From: AC-32 sp963715575
Lineage (GTDB): Bacteria; Actinomycetota; Thermoleophilia; Gaiellales; Gaiellaceae
Assembly (NCBI GenBank): GCA_963715575.1
Contig: OY970250.1
Coordinates: forward strand, 1,674,001-1,738,000
DNA length: 64,000 nucleotides
Direction of reading: 5' to 3'
Position 1 is the stretch's first letter; each line of letters opens with the position of its first letter. Shown here piece after piece: positions 49,982-57,499 of this stretch. The position numbers were made by a program, and so were the translations under genes. Under the pieces are notes generated by a model. That model did no database searches and was not told the DNA's origin. It saw only the letters and a list, made by a program, of their open reading frames with translations.

Positions 49982-50773
49982 CTAGGCGTCCAGGCGGGGC
50001 GACGCCGCGGTGCTGGGCGCGGGCTCGCTCGGCCGCTCCCGCTCCGGCTCCCGCTTCCGCTCACGGGCCGGGCGCGTGTTGTCCGCGATCACCGCGAGCC
50101 CGCAGAAGCCGAGGAAGACCAGTGCCCCCACGAAGAGCGGCAGCCCCCAGGAGGGCCCGCCGGTCGTCGTCAGTGCCGGCTCCTGGAGCTGGGTCACGGT
50201 GATCCGCTGCGCCGACGGGATTCCCGCGCCGCGCTGCTGCTCCAGGATCCAGGTCTTGAAGGCCGCAACCGTCGCGGTCGCCAGCTCGGACGCGTTCGAG
50301 GCAAGGTGCGAGGTCGCCTTGACCTCGACGATGGGCAGCGACGACGGCCGGAAGACGCCGAAGGTGTTCGTCGAGGAGTTCAGCGCGTTCGCCTTGACCG
50401 TCCCCGGGATCGTCCCGGCCTGGGACTCGCGGATCGTCGCGATCCGGTCGGACTCGATCAGCAGTGGGTAGAGGTTCGCCGCGTTGACGAGCGTCTGCGT
50501 GTCGGGCGCCTCGCTCGTGGCCGACGGCGGCTGCTTGACCGTGCGCGTGCCGCCCGTCCCGCTGCGAACCGTCCGCACCTTCGGCGCCTGCGACTGCGTC
50601 TGTTGCGTGCGCAGGTACGGCGCGGACGGGCTGCTCACGAAGATGCGCGTGGTGGCCGTGTGCTTCGCCTCCGACTGGAGGCTGTAGACGAGCACCGCGA
50701 CGAGTACGCCCGCCGCGATCCCCGCGACGACGAGCCACCAAAAGCGAGCCAGTGCGCCGACCGCCGAGTTCAT
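49982..50773 (-). CDS. Wzz-like chain-length/export regulator
   Basis: 263 residues. Two flanking helices, FWWLVVAGIAAGVLVAVLVYSL (about 11-32) and LPLFVGALVFLGFCGLAVIA (about 212-232), enclose an extracytoplasmic domain of about 180 residues, the layout of Wzz and of the membrane part of tyrosine-kinase modulators. The C-terminal tail is Arg/Glu/Pro-rich and cytoplasmic, with no kinase. It sets chain length in Wzx/Wzy pathways. First gene of the five-gene minus-strand operon; AGGAG lies 9 nt before the ATG. Confidence 0.85.
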   Translation of the reverse strand: MNSAVGALARFWWLVVAGIAAGVLVAVLVYSLQSEAKHTATTRIFVSSPSAPYLRTQQTQSQAPKVRTVRSGTGGTRTVKQPPSATSEAPDTQTLVNAANLYPLLIESDRIATIRESQAGTIPGTVKANALNSSTNTFGVFRPSSLPIVEVKATSHLASNASELATATVAAFKTWILEQQRGAGIPSAQRITVTQLQEPALTTTGGPSWGLPLFVGALVFLGFCGLAVIADNTRPARERKREPERERPSEPAPSTAASPRLDA

Positions 50774-50835
50774 CGTCGCAAACTCCTATTCGTCCGCAGT
50801 TCAGTCATGAAAAGGTTGCCACCCAGTCCCCGGGG

Positions 50836-50863
50836 TTGAAAGCGTAGCCGCACTCACTATAGG
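50836..50863 (+). promoter_or_regulatory. promoter of the sugar transferase operon
   Basis: TTGAAA (50836-50841), 16 bp, TATAGG (50858-50863), in the 128-bp gap between the divergent chain-length and sugar-transferase genes. Confidence 0.55.
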
Positions 50864-50901
50864 CTGCTTAGACGGGTTTTCAAAGGTTGGTATCGGGATC
50901 G

Positions 50902-52545
50902 ATGCTTGACATCCCGATCCAAATAGGGGAAGAAGAGGAGTACGTGAGGGCGACTCGTCGTGGGGGAGCGACCGGAGTCCTTTGGTCTGTGGTGATCGGA
51001 GGGGTCTTGGCCGCGTGGCTGCACAGCTCGCAGATCGCGCTACCAAGTGATCTGGCGGAGGCGCAGCCGGAGCCTGCGCTGGACCCGCCGCCTCGCGCGG
51101 AGCCCGCGACGGCCTCCAATCCGGCCGGCCACCGGCTCCGGCGGCGCGGCTGGGTCCTGCGGCGCGTGCTGCTGCTCGCGGACGCCGCGGGCTTCGTGGC
51201 CGCGGTCGCGCTCGTCGACCTTTTCCGGGCCGACATCAACCTCGCCGACCCGGCCGCCTGGGCGTTCGGGCTCGGCGCGTTCTGCGCCTGGGTGCTGTTC
51301 GCCCACGGCTATGGCCTCTATCTGAACGACGAGCTCCAGCCGGTGCGGCCGACCGCGGACGACGTGCCGGGTGTGATCCTGCTCGTCACGCTGACCACGT
51401 GGGTCGGCGTGCTCGTGCTCGACGCGACGGCGATCGCAACGCCGCAGCTGGGCCTGACGGCGCTCTTCTGGGCGGCCGGGATCGCGCTCCTGCTGACGGC
51501 GCGGGCGATCGCGAGGGCGGTGCTGAGCCGCCGCTTCGTGGTGCGCGAGCGGACCCTGATCGTCGGTGCCGGCCAGGTCGGCTCCGAGATCGCGCGGAAA
51601 CTGGGCCGCCGCCCCGAATACGGTCTCGAGGTGATCGGGTTCCTGGACGACGAGCCGCTGTACGACCCGCTGCGCGCGGCCGACCAAGGCCCGCCGCAGC
51701 TCGGCGGCACGTCGCGGATCGAGCACGTGCTCGAGACCTACCAGGTCGAGCGCGTGATCTTCGCGTTCTCGCGGCTGCCGGCCCGTGAGCAGATCGAGCT
51801 CTTCCAGCGCTGCATGGAGCTGGGCGTGCAGGTCGACATCGTCCCGCGGCTGTACGAGGTGATGGGCTCGCGGATGCAGGTGCACGACGTCGAGGGCCTG
51901 CCGCTCGTCGGACTGCGCGTGCCGCGCCTGTCGCGCTCGTCGCGCCTGCTCAAGCGCAGCCTCGACCTGATGCTCTCGATCGCGCTGCTGATCGTCTTCG
52001 CGCCGCTGCTCGTCTACTCGGCGCTGCGGATCAAGCTCGAGTCGTCGGGCCCCGTGCTCTTCCGGCAGGAGCGGATGGGCGCAGGCGGCAAGCGCTTCCG
52101 GATCGTCAAGTTCCGCACGATGTACGCGGACGCCGAGGAGCGGAAGGCCGAGCTCGAGCACCTGAACAAGCACACCGAGGACGGGCCGACGATGTTCAAG
52201 ATCCCGGATGACCCGCGGATCACGCCCTTCGGCCAGTTCCTGCGGCGCTGGTCGATCGACGAGCTGCCGCAGCTCTGGAACGTGCTGCGCGGCGAGATGA
52301 GCCTCGTCGGGCCGCGCCCGCTGATCCTCGCCGAGGACGAGCACGTCGTCGGCGCCGGCCGCCAGCGCCTGCGGCTGACACCGGGCGTGACGGGCCTCTG
52401 GCAGGTGCTGGGCCGAAGCGACATCCCGTTCCGCGAGATGATCACGCTCGACTACCTGTACGTGACCAACTGGTCGCTGTGGGGCGACGTCAAGCTCCTC
52501 GCCCGCACCGTCCCGCGCGTCCTGCAGAAGACCGGCGCCTACTAG
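50902..52545 (+). CDS. polyprenyl-phosphate sugar-1-phosphate transferase (WbaP/CpsE-like)
   Basis: 547 residues from the ATG at 50902; a GTG at 50944 behind AAGAGGAG is a good alternative. N-terminal helices (about 15-35 and 80-210) precede a Rossmann-like region (ERTLIVGAGQVGSEIARKLG near 215) and the bacterial sugar transferase domain: LLKRSLDLMLSIALLI, FRQERMGAGGKRFRIVKFRTM, RRWSIDELPQLWNVLRGEM and SLVGPRPLI. It starts repeat-unit synthesis by placing the first sugar phosphate on undecaprenyl phosphate. It leads the plus-strand operon with the Alg14 and Alg13 genes. Confidence 0.93.
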   Translation: MLDIPIQIGEEEEYVRATRRGGATGVLWSVVIGGVLAAWLHSSQIALPSDLAEAQPEPALDPPPRAEPATASNPAGHRLRRRGWVLRRVLLLADAAGFVAAVALVDLFRADINLADPAAWAFGLGAFCAWVLFAHGYGLYLNDELQPVRPTADDVPGVILLVTLTTWVGVLVLDATAIATPQLGLTALFWAAGIALLLTARAIARAVLSRRFVVRERTLIVGAGQVGSEIARKLGRRPEYGLEVIGFLDDEPLYDPLRAADQGPPQLGGTSRIEHVLETYQVERVIFAFSRLPAREQIELFQRCMELGVQVDIVPRLYEVMGSRMQVHDVEGLPLVGLRVPRLSRSSRLLKRSLDLMLSIALLIVFAPLLVYSALRIKLESSGPVLFRQERMGAGGKRFRIVKFRTMYADAEERKAELEHLNKHTEDGPTMFKIPDDPRITPFGQFLRRWSIDELPQLWNVLRGEMSLVGPRPLILAEDEHVVGAGRQRLRLTPGVTGLWQVLGRSDIPFREMITLDYLYVTNWSLWGDVKLLARTVPRVLQKTGAY

Positions 52546-52549
52546 CCAA

Positions 52550-53011
52550 TTGGCAGAGCTCCTGCTCGTCTCCTCCACGGGCGGGCACCTGCTCCAGCTC
52601 CGCGCGCTCGAGCCTGCCTGGGCCCAGTTCACGCGCGTCTGGGTGACGTTCGACTCCGTCGACTCACGTGCGCTGCTCGAGGGCGAGGAGGTCGTGCACG
52701 CTCACTGGCCGACGAACCGCAACCTGCTGAACCTCTTCCGCAACCTCGTGCTCGCCGCGCGCGTCCTGCGGCGCGTCCGCCCGTTCGCAGTCGTCACCAC
52801 AGGCGCCGGCGTCGCCGTCCCCTTCGCCTGGCTGGCCTGGGCCTACGGCGCCCGCGTCGTTTATGTCGAGAGCCTGACGCGGATCGAGCGCCCCTCGCTC
52901 ACCTACCGGTTGATCAGGTCGTTCGTCGCGCGGGCCTACGTGCAGTGGCCGGAGCTCGAGCGTGCGCTTCCCGGCTCGCTCTACCGCGGCACGGTCTTCG
53001 ATCGCCCGTGA
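52550..53011 (+). CDS. Alg14-like glycosyltransferase membrane subunit (PssD/EpsF type)
   Basis: 153 residues from a TTG at 52550, 4 bp after the sugar transferase stop. The motif LLLVSSTGGHLLQLRAL at the N-terminus, TTGAGVAVPFAWLAW near 85 and VVYVESLTRIERPSLTYRL near 103 are those of Alg14/PssD. It anchors and assists the Alg13-like partner that adds the second sugar to the lipid-linked first sugar. Its stop overlaps the next GTG, so the two subunits are made together. Confidence 0.9.
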   Translation: MAELLLVSSTGGHLLQLRALEPAWAQFTRVWVTFDSVDSRALLEGEEVVHAHWPTNRNLLNLFRNLVLAARVLRRVRPFAVVTTGAGVAVPFAWLAWAYGARVVYVESLTRIERPSLTYRLIRSFVARAYVQWPELERALPGSLYRGTVFDRP

Positions 53012-53478
53012 TCTTCGTCACCGTCGGCACGCAGGAGTTTCCGTTCGACCGGCTGTTGGGCGCGCTCGACGGGGTCGACGAGGAGCTGGTCGTGCAGGGC
53101 GGGCCGTCGACCGTTCGGCTCGAGGGGGCGACGTGGTTCGACTACCTCTCGTACCCAGAGGTGCGCGACCTCGCAAGCAAGGCGCGCGTCGTGATCTGCC
53201 ACGCGGGGGTGGGGTCGGTGATGACGGCGGTCGCGGAGGGGAAGCGGCCCGTCGTGGTGCCACGGCTGAAGCGGTACAGGGAGACGGTCGACGACCACCA
53301 GCTCCCGTTCGCGCGGCGCCTCGCCGAGGCGGGCCTCGTCATGCTGGTCGAGGATGCCTCGCGCCTGCGGGAAGCGATCGTCGAGACGCCGGAGCCGCCG
53401 GCATCGCTCGGTTGTGGCGGCGGCCTCGCCGCCGACCTGCGTGGCTACCTGGAAGGCCTCGCTGGCTACTCCAGGTAG
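53008..53478 (+). CDS. Alg13-like glycosyltransferase catalytic subunit (PssE/EpsE type)
   Basis: 156 residues from the GTG at 53008. It is a lone GT28 C-terminal domain: IFVTVGTQEFPFDRLLGAL at the start, FDYLSYPEVRDLASKARVVICHAGVGSVMTA near 50, then RPVVVPRLKRYRETVDDHQ. It forms a heterodimer with the Alg14-like protein. The 3' end overlaps the convergent phosphodiesterase gene by 13 bp. Confidence 0.92.
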   Translation: MIFVTVGTQEFPFDRLLGALDGVDEELVVQGGPSTVRLEGATWFDYLSYPEVRDLASKARVVICHAGVGSVMTAVAEGKRPVVVPRLKRYRETVDDHQLPFARRLAEAGLVMLVEDASRLREAIVETPEPPASLGCGGGLAADLRGYLEGLAGYSR

Positions 53479-55079
53479 CCGAGGTCTCGTAGCCGCTGCT
53501 CGACCTCGCGCGGGCTCTTGTGCTCGGCGACGACGGGGGCGGATTCCTCGTCGTCGTCGAACTCCGGCGGCCGCTCGTCGAGCACCGAGGGCTCGATCGC
53601 CTCGGCCAGCAGGCGGCCTTCGAAGGAGGCGGGAACCTGCTCGCCGAGTAGGTACATCACGGTCGGCGCGACGTCGGCGATCCCGGCGCCCACCAGCTTC
53701 GCCCCGGCGCGCGCATCCGGGCCGGAGAGGGCGAAGACCCCTTCCTGCCGGTGGCCGCCGGCGTAGAGCTGGTCGGGATGCGCGCGGATCGCGATCCGGT
53801 CCTCGAGCGCCGGCGTCCGCTCGGTCAGGTTGCCCTTGCCGAGCCAGGCGTAGTCGCGGAATTCGACCACCAGGTCCGGGATCTTGTCCAGCTCCGGCCC
53901 GGCGTAGAGGTCCTCGCGCCGGTGCACGGCGGCGACGATCTGCTGGCCGTCGCGCCAGCGCAGGTCGAGCAGCCGTTCGCTCAGCTCCTCGCGGACTCGC
54001 TCGTACTCCTCGCCGGGCTCGACGATGCCGGCCCGTTCGCGGCCTGCGACGTTCAGGACGATGTTCCCGAAGATGCCGTAGGCGAAGGCGCGCGTCCGGC
54101 TCCAGTCGACGATGCTCGGCGGCCGCACCCGATAGGCGCGCTCACGCAGCCACGGCAGGCGCTGCTTGGCCGAGTAGCGCCACTCCTTCGGCAGCTTGCG
54201 CCGCAGCTCGAGGAAGCGGTGAGCGCCGCCGACGCCGTTGTCGTTCTCGCTGTAGGCGAGATAGCCCTGCTCGGCCAGCCAGGCGTTGAGATTGACGACA
54301 CCCTTCAGCGAGCCGCCGCCATGGTCTGAGACTACGAGCACGTTCGTCCCGTCGTCCGCGCGCTTGAGCAGCTCGCCAAGGGAGGCATCGAGGATCCGGT
54401 ACGCCTCCGCGACGATCGACTCGCGGCCGCGCTCCTCCCAGTCCGGCCAGGCCAGGTGGTGGACGTGGTCGGCGGCCATGAAGACGACGAACAGCAGCTC
54501 GGGCTCGTAGCGCTCGGCCAGCCAGTCCACGATCGCGACCTTCTGCTCGCAGGCGCGGCGGACGAGCTCCAGGTCGAGCCGCCCGTCGGAGTCGACCGGG
54601 AACGTGTGGTCGAGCAGCAGGCGGCCGAAGTGGTCCTGCAGCTCGTGGACAAGCTCGCGCGGGCTGGTCATCCCGTCCTCGCGCGCGGCCGCGTCGATTC
54701 CGGCCAGCGCGAAGCCGTTCACGTCCGGGGCCGGCCAGGTGAAGGGGACGTTGACGATTCCGACCCGCCGCCCGGCCTCCGAGAGGCGGGTCCAGAGCGC
54801 GGGAGCGCGGCTGTGGCTGCCGTTCACGACCTGCAGGCCGTAGCCGCTCGCGTCGCGCTCGGAGAAGTCCCAGATGCCGTGCTTGCCGGCGTTGACGCCG
54901 CTGACCATTGTCGTCCACGCGAGCGGCGTCAGCGGGTGCGTGGTCGAGCGCAGCGCGCCGCGGGCACCCCGGTGCAGCAGGTTGCCGAGATTCGGCAGGT
55001 CGCCGGACTCGACGAGCGGATCGATCACGTCGAAGGTCGCCGCATCGAGCCCAACCACGAGCAACTTCGGTTTAGGCAT
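53466..55079 (-). CDS. type I phosphodiesterase/alkaline phosphatase superfamily protein A
   Basis: 537 residues. It starts with LLVVGLDAATFDVIDPLVESGDLPNL (metal-binding Asp) and keeps the nucleophile region TTHPLTPLAWTTMVSGVNAGKHGI (Thr in PLAWTT) near 48, VVFMAADHVHHLAW near 200 (Asp/His), VVSDHGGGSLKG near 250 and GTxH-like late residues near AGGHRQEG. There is no signal peptide or TM helix, so it acts in the cytoplasm. The C-terminus is an acidic tail with a coiled helix. The ATG at 55079 is 7 nt from TACACT. Paired divergently with a homologue. Confidence 0.88.
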   Translation of the reverse strand: MPKPKLLVVGLDAATFDVIDPLVESGDLPNLGNLLHRGARGALRSTTHPLTPLAWTTMVSGVNAGKHGIWDFSERDASGYGLQVVNGSHSRAPALWTRLSEAGRRVGIVNVPFTWPAPDVNGFALAGIDAAAREDGMTSPRELVHELQDHFGRLLLDHTFPVDSDGRLDLELVRRACEQKVAIVDWLAERYEPELLFVVFMAADHVHHLAWPDWEERGRESIVAEAYRILDASLGELLKRADDGTNVLVVSDHGGGSLKGVVNLNAWLAEQGYLAYSENDNGVGGAHRFLELRRKLPKEWRYSAKQRLPWLRERAYRVRPPSIVDWSRTRAFAYGIFGNIVLNVAGRERAGIVEPGEEYERVREELSERLLDLRWRDGQQIVAAVHRREDLYAGPELDKIPDLVVEFRDYAWLGKGNLTERTPALEDRIAIRAHPDQLYAGGHRQEGVFALSGPDARAGAKLVGAGIADVAPTVMYLLGEQVPASFEGRLLAEAIEPSVLDERPPEFDDDEESAPVVAEHKSPREVEQRLRDLGYLE

Positions 55080-55086
55080 CAATATC

Positions 55087-55116
55087 AGTGTAGGTCAGCT
55101 TTTCCCGACCTACACT
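55087..55116. promoter_or_regulatory. inverted repeat holding both -10 boxes of the phosphodiesterase pair
   Basis: AGTGTAGGTC (55087-55096) and GACCTACACT (55107-55116), an exact 10-bp inverted repeat with a 10-nt spacer. Each arm ends in TACACT read outward: 7 nt to the minus-strand ATG and 9 nt to the plus-strand ATG. It may be two mirror-image leaderless promoters, an operator, or both. Confidence 0.65.
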
Positions 55117-55125
55117 GCCCGGCGG

Positions 55126-56532
55126 ATGGCGGCGAAAGTGATGATCATCGGGCTCGACTGTGCGGAGCCCTCGCTCGTGCTCGAGCGCTGGCGGAGCGAG
55201 CTGCCGACGCTCTCAGGGCTGATGGATCGAGGCCGTTACGGGCGGCTCCGCTCGGTCGTGCCGCCGATCACCGTGCCCGCCTGGAGCTGCATGATGGCCA
55301 GCCGCACGCCCGGCGATCTCGGCGTCTACGGCTTCCGCAACCGCGCCGACCACTCCTACGACAACCTTGTCGTCGCCGACGGCTCCGCGATCCACGCGCC
55401 GCGGCTGTGGGACCTCGCCACCCGCTACGGCAAGCCGTCGATCGTGGTCGGCGTCCCCGGCACGTACCCGCCTCGGCCGCTGAACGGCGTGCTGGTCAGC
55501 TGCTTCCTGACGCCTTCGCGCGAGAGCGGCTTCACCTACCCGTCGCTGCTGGCCCGCGAGGTCGAGCAGGTCGTCGGCGAGTACCTGTTCGACTGCACGA
55601 ACTTCCGCACCGAGGACAAGGACGACCTGCTGCGGCAGGTCTACGAGATGACCGACAAGCGCTTCCGGCTCGCCGAGCACTTGCTCGAGACGAAGCCGTG
55701 GGAGCTGTTTACGCTCGTCGAGATCGGCCTCGACCGGATGCACCACGGCTTCTGGAAGGACCTGGACGAGCTCCATCACCGGCACGAACCCGACGGGCCC
55801 TACGCCGGCGCGATCCTCGACTATCTGCGACACCTCGACGGGCTGATCGCCCGGCTGCTCGAGCACGCCGACGACGAGACCGTCGTGCTGGTCGTCTCGG
55901 ATCACGGCGCCAAGCGGATGGAGGGCGGGATCCGCGTCAACGAGTGGCTGCGGCGCGAGGGCCTGCTGCAGACCGTGCGCGAGCCCGACGGCGTCTCCGC
56001 GCTGCGCGACACCGGGGTCGACTGGAGCCGCACGACGGCCTGGGGCGAAGGCGGCTACTACGGCCGCATCTTCCTCAACGTCCGCGGCCGCGAGCCCGAG
56101 GGGACGATCGCGCCGGAGGACGTCGAGCGCGTCCGCGACGACCTGGCCGAGCGGCTGGCCGCGATCCCGGGCCCGGACGGCGAGCCCTTGGCGACGCGCG
56201 TCTACAAGCCCGAGGAGGTCTACGACGAGGTGAACGGCGTCGCTCCCGACCTGCTCGTCTACTTCGACGACCTCGCCTGGCGCGCCGTCGGAACGATCGG
56301 CGGCGAGGTCGGCATCCACTCCTTCGAGAACGACACCGGTCCCGACGACGCCAACCACGCCCAGGACGGCCTGCTGATCATGGCCGGGCCCGGGGTCGAG
56401 CCCGGTCAGGCGGAAACGATGAGCCTGCTCGACGTCGCGCCGACGGTGCTCGAGCTGCTCGGCCTGGAGCCGCTTCCGTCGATGCGCGGAACGAGCCTGC
56501 TGCGGGACGCGGAGCTCAGCAGGCCGCGCTGA
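55126..56532 (+). CDS. type I phosphodiesterase/alkaline phosphatase superfamily protein B
   Basis: 468 residues, homologous to protein A. Motifs in order: VMIIGLDCAEPSLVLERW, VVPPITVPAWSCMMASRTPGDLGVYGF (nucleophile Thr in TVPAW), LVEIGLDRMHHGFW, LVVSDHGAKRMEGG near 260 and GIHSFENDTGPDD near 405. Soluble, no signal peptide. Members of this family in polysaccharide loci are of unknown substrate; phosphonate or nucleotide-sugar hydrolysis has been proposed for relatives. The end overlaps the convergent cupredoxin-like gene by 17 bp. Confidence 0.88.
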   Translation: MAAKVMIIGLDCAEPSLVLERWRSELPTLSGLMDRGRYGRLRSVVPPITVPAWSCMMASRTPGDLGVYGFRNRADHSYDNLVVADGSAIHAPRLWDLATRYGKPSIVVGVPGTYPPRPLNGVLVSCFLTPSRESGFTYPSLLAREVEQVVGEYLFDCTNFRTEDKDDLLRQVYEMTDKRFRLAEHLLETKPWELFTLVEIGLDRMHHGFWKDLDELHHRHEPDGPYAGAILDYLRHLDGLIARLLEHADDETVVLVVSDHGAKRMEGGIRVNEWLRREGLLQTVREPDGVSALRDTGVDWSRTTAWGEGGYYGRIFLNVRGREPEGTIAPEDVERVRDDLAERLAAIPGPDGEPLATRVYKPEEVYDEVNGVAPDLLVYFDDLAWRAVGTIGGEVGIHSFENDTGPDDANHAQDGLLIMAGPGVEPGQAETMSLLDVAPTVLELLGLEPLPSMRGTSLLRDAELSRPR

Positions 56533-57373
56533 GCGCCCGGCTCACCTGCGTGGCGTAGCCGTCCTTCGCGTTGCTGTGAGTGGCCGCGACGCGAACGAGC
56601 CCGCGTCCGCGACGCACCGCGAAGGAGACGACCCCCGCGCCGCTCGGCCGCTTGGAGGCGATCCGCTTCCAGCGGCCCGGGCCGATCCGGCATTCCAGCG
56701 TCAGTCGCGAGGCCGCGCCCGCGGGCTTGAGCCTGGCCGTCACGCCGGCGCCACGCCGGGACGCGGTCAGCTTCGGCCGCACGTCGATGAGCTTGATCGC
56801 CGAGCGGATCTGTCCGGCCGCGACCGTGGCGCGCAGCTTGCCGCCGCGCGCGAGGCGGATGGTGGCCGTGTAGGAGCCTGAGCTGCTGCTGAAGACCGTC
56901 GCCAACGTCGTCCAGTGCCAGTCGCCGGCCCGGTGCACCTCCACTACGACGGGCGTCGAGTGCAGGCTCGTCGTTCCCTTGAGCCTGACCGCGCGCCCGA
57001 AGTTGACCGACGTTCTGCCCACGCTCAGCGAGATGTGGCCCGTGAAGTCGACCTCGATCTTGCCCGGGAAGCCCCTACCGCCGGTCTGGCGGAAGCTGTA
57101 GGTGTGCGCCCGCCCGGTGATCGTGGTCGTGAAGGTCTTGCCGGGCAGGAGCACGCCGGTCCGCAGCTCCGCGTGTGAGGAGATGAGCGAATGGGCGACC
57201 GTGTCGGCGTTCGTGATCCGGAGCGTGTCGCCCCAGGGGACCGTGACGGTGTCGGGCTCCGGCCCGACGTAGGTCAGCGAGAGCGTGGTCGTGCCGGCCA
57301 GCGCGAAGCCGGCCGCGCCGAGCGCGAGCCCCGCAGCGCCGAGCAGCATCAGCCTGATGACCCGTTTCCTCAC
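56516..57373 (-). CDS. secreted cupredoxin-like protein without copper ligands
   Basis: 285 residues from the GTG at 57373. The signal peptide is about 1-27. The first domain (TVTVPWGDTLRITNADTVAHSLISS with His61, LLPGKTFTTTITGRAHTYSF) follows the plastocyanin-like layout seen also at 31201-32055. The copper loop is replaced by FRQTGGRGFPGKIEV, with neither Cys nor a second His nor Met. About 180 residues of Ig-like beta domains follow (SVGRTSVNFGRAVRLKGTT, VRPKLTASRRGAG). It is likely a surface structural protein of the same family as the first copy. Confidence 0.78.
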   Translation of the reverse strand: MRKRVIRLMLLGAAGLALGAAGFALAGTTTLSLTYVGPEPDTVTVPWGDTLRITNADTVAHSLISSHAELRTGVLLPGKTFTTTITGRAHTYSFRQTGGRGFPGKIEVDFTGHISLSVGRTSVNFGRAVRLKGTTSLHSTPVVVEVHRAGDWHWTTLATVFSSSSGSYTATIRLARGGKLRATVAAGQIRSAIKLIDVRPKLTASRRGAGVTARLKPAGAASRLTLECRIGPGRWKRIASKRPSGAGVVSFAVRRGRGLVRVAATHSNAKDGYATQVSRALSAAC

Positions 57374-57449
57374 AGTCAGATCCCCTTCCTGCCGCCAGTC
57401 CTCGACCTCATCGTAGATACGAACGCACCGCTCGCCAACCCCAGGAAGC

Positions 57450-57477
57450 AGAAGGGCCGCCCGGAGGCGGCCCTTCT
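57450..57477 (-). terminator. terminator of the large subtilisin gene
   Basis: AGAAGGGCCGCC, loop CGGA, and the exact 12-bp complement, 22 bp after the stop at 57500. Confidence 0.8.
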
Positions 57478-57499
57478 GAGCTTCAGCTGGTGGTGCTGC

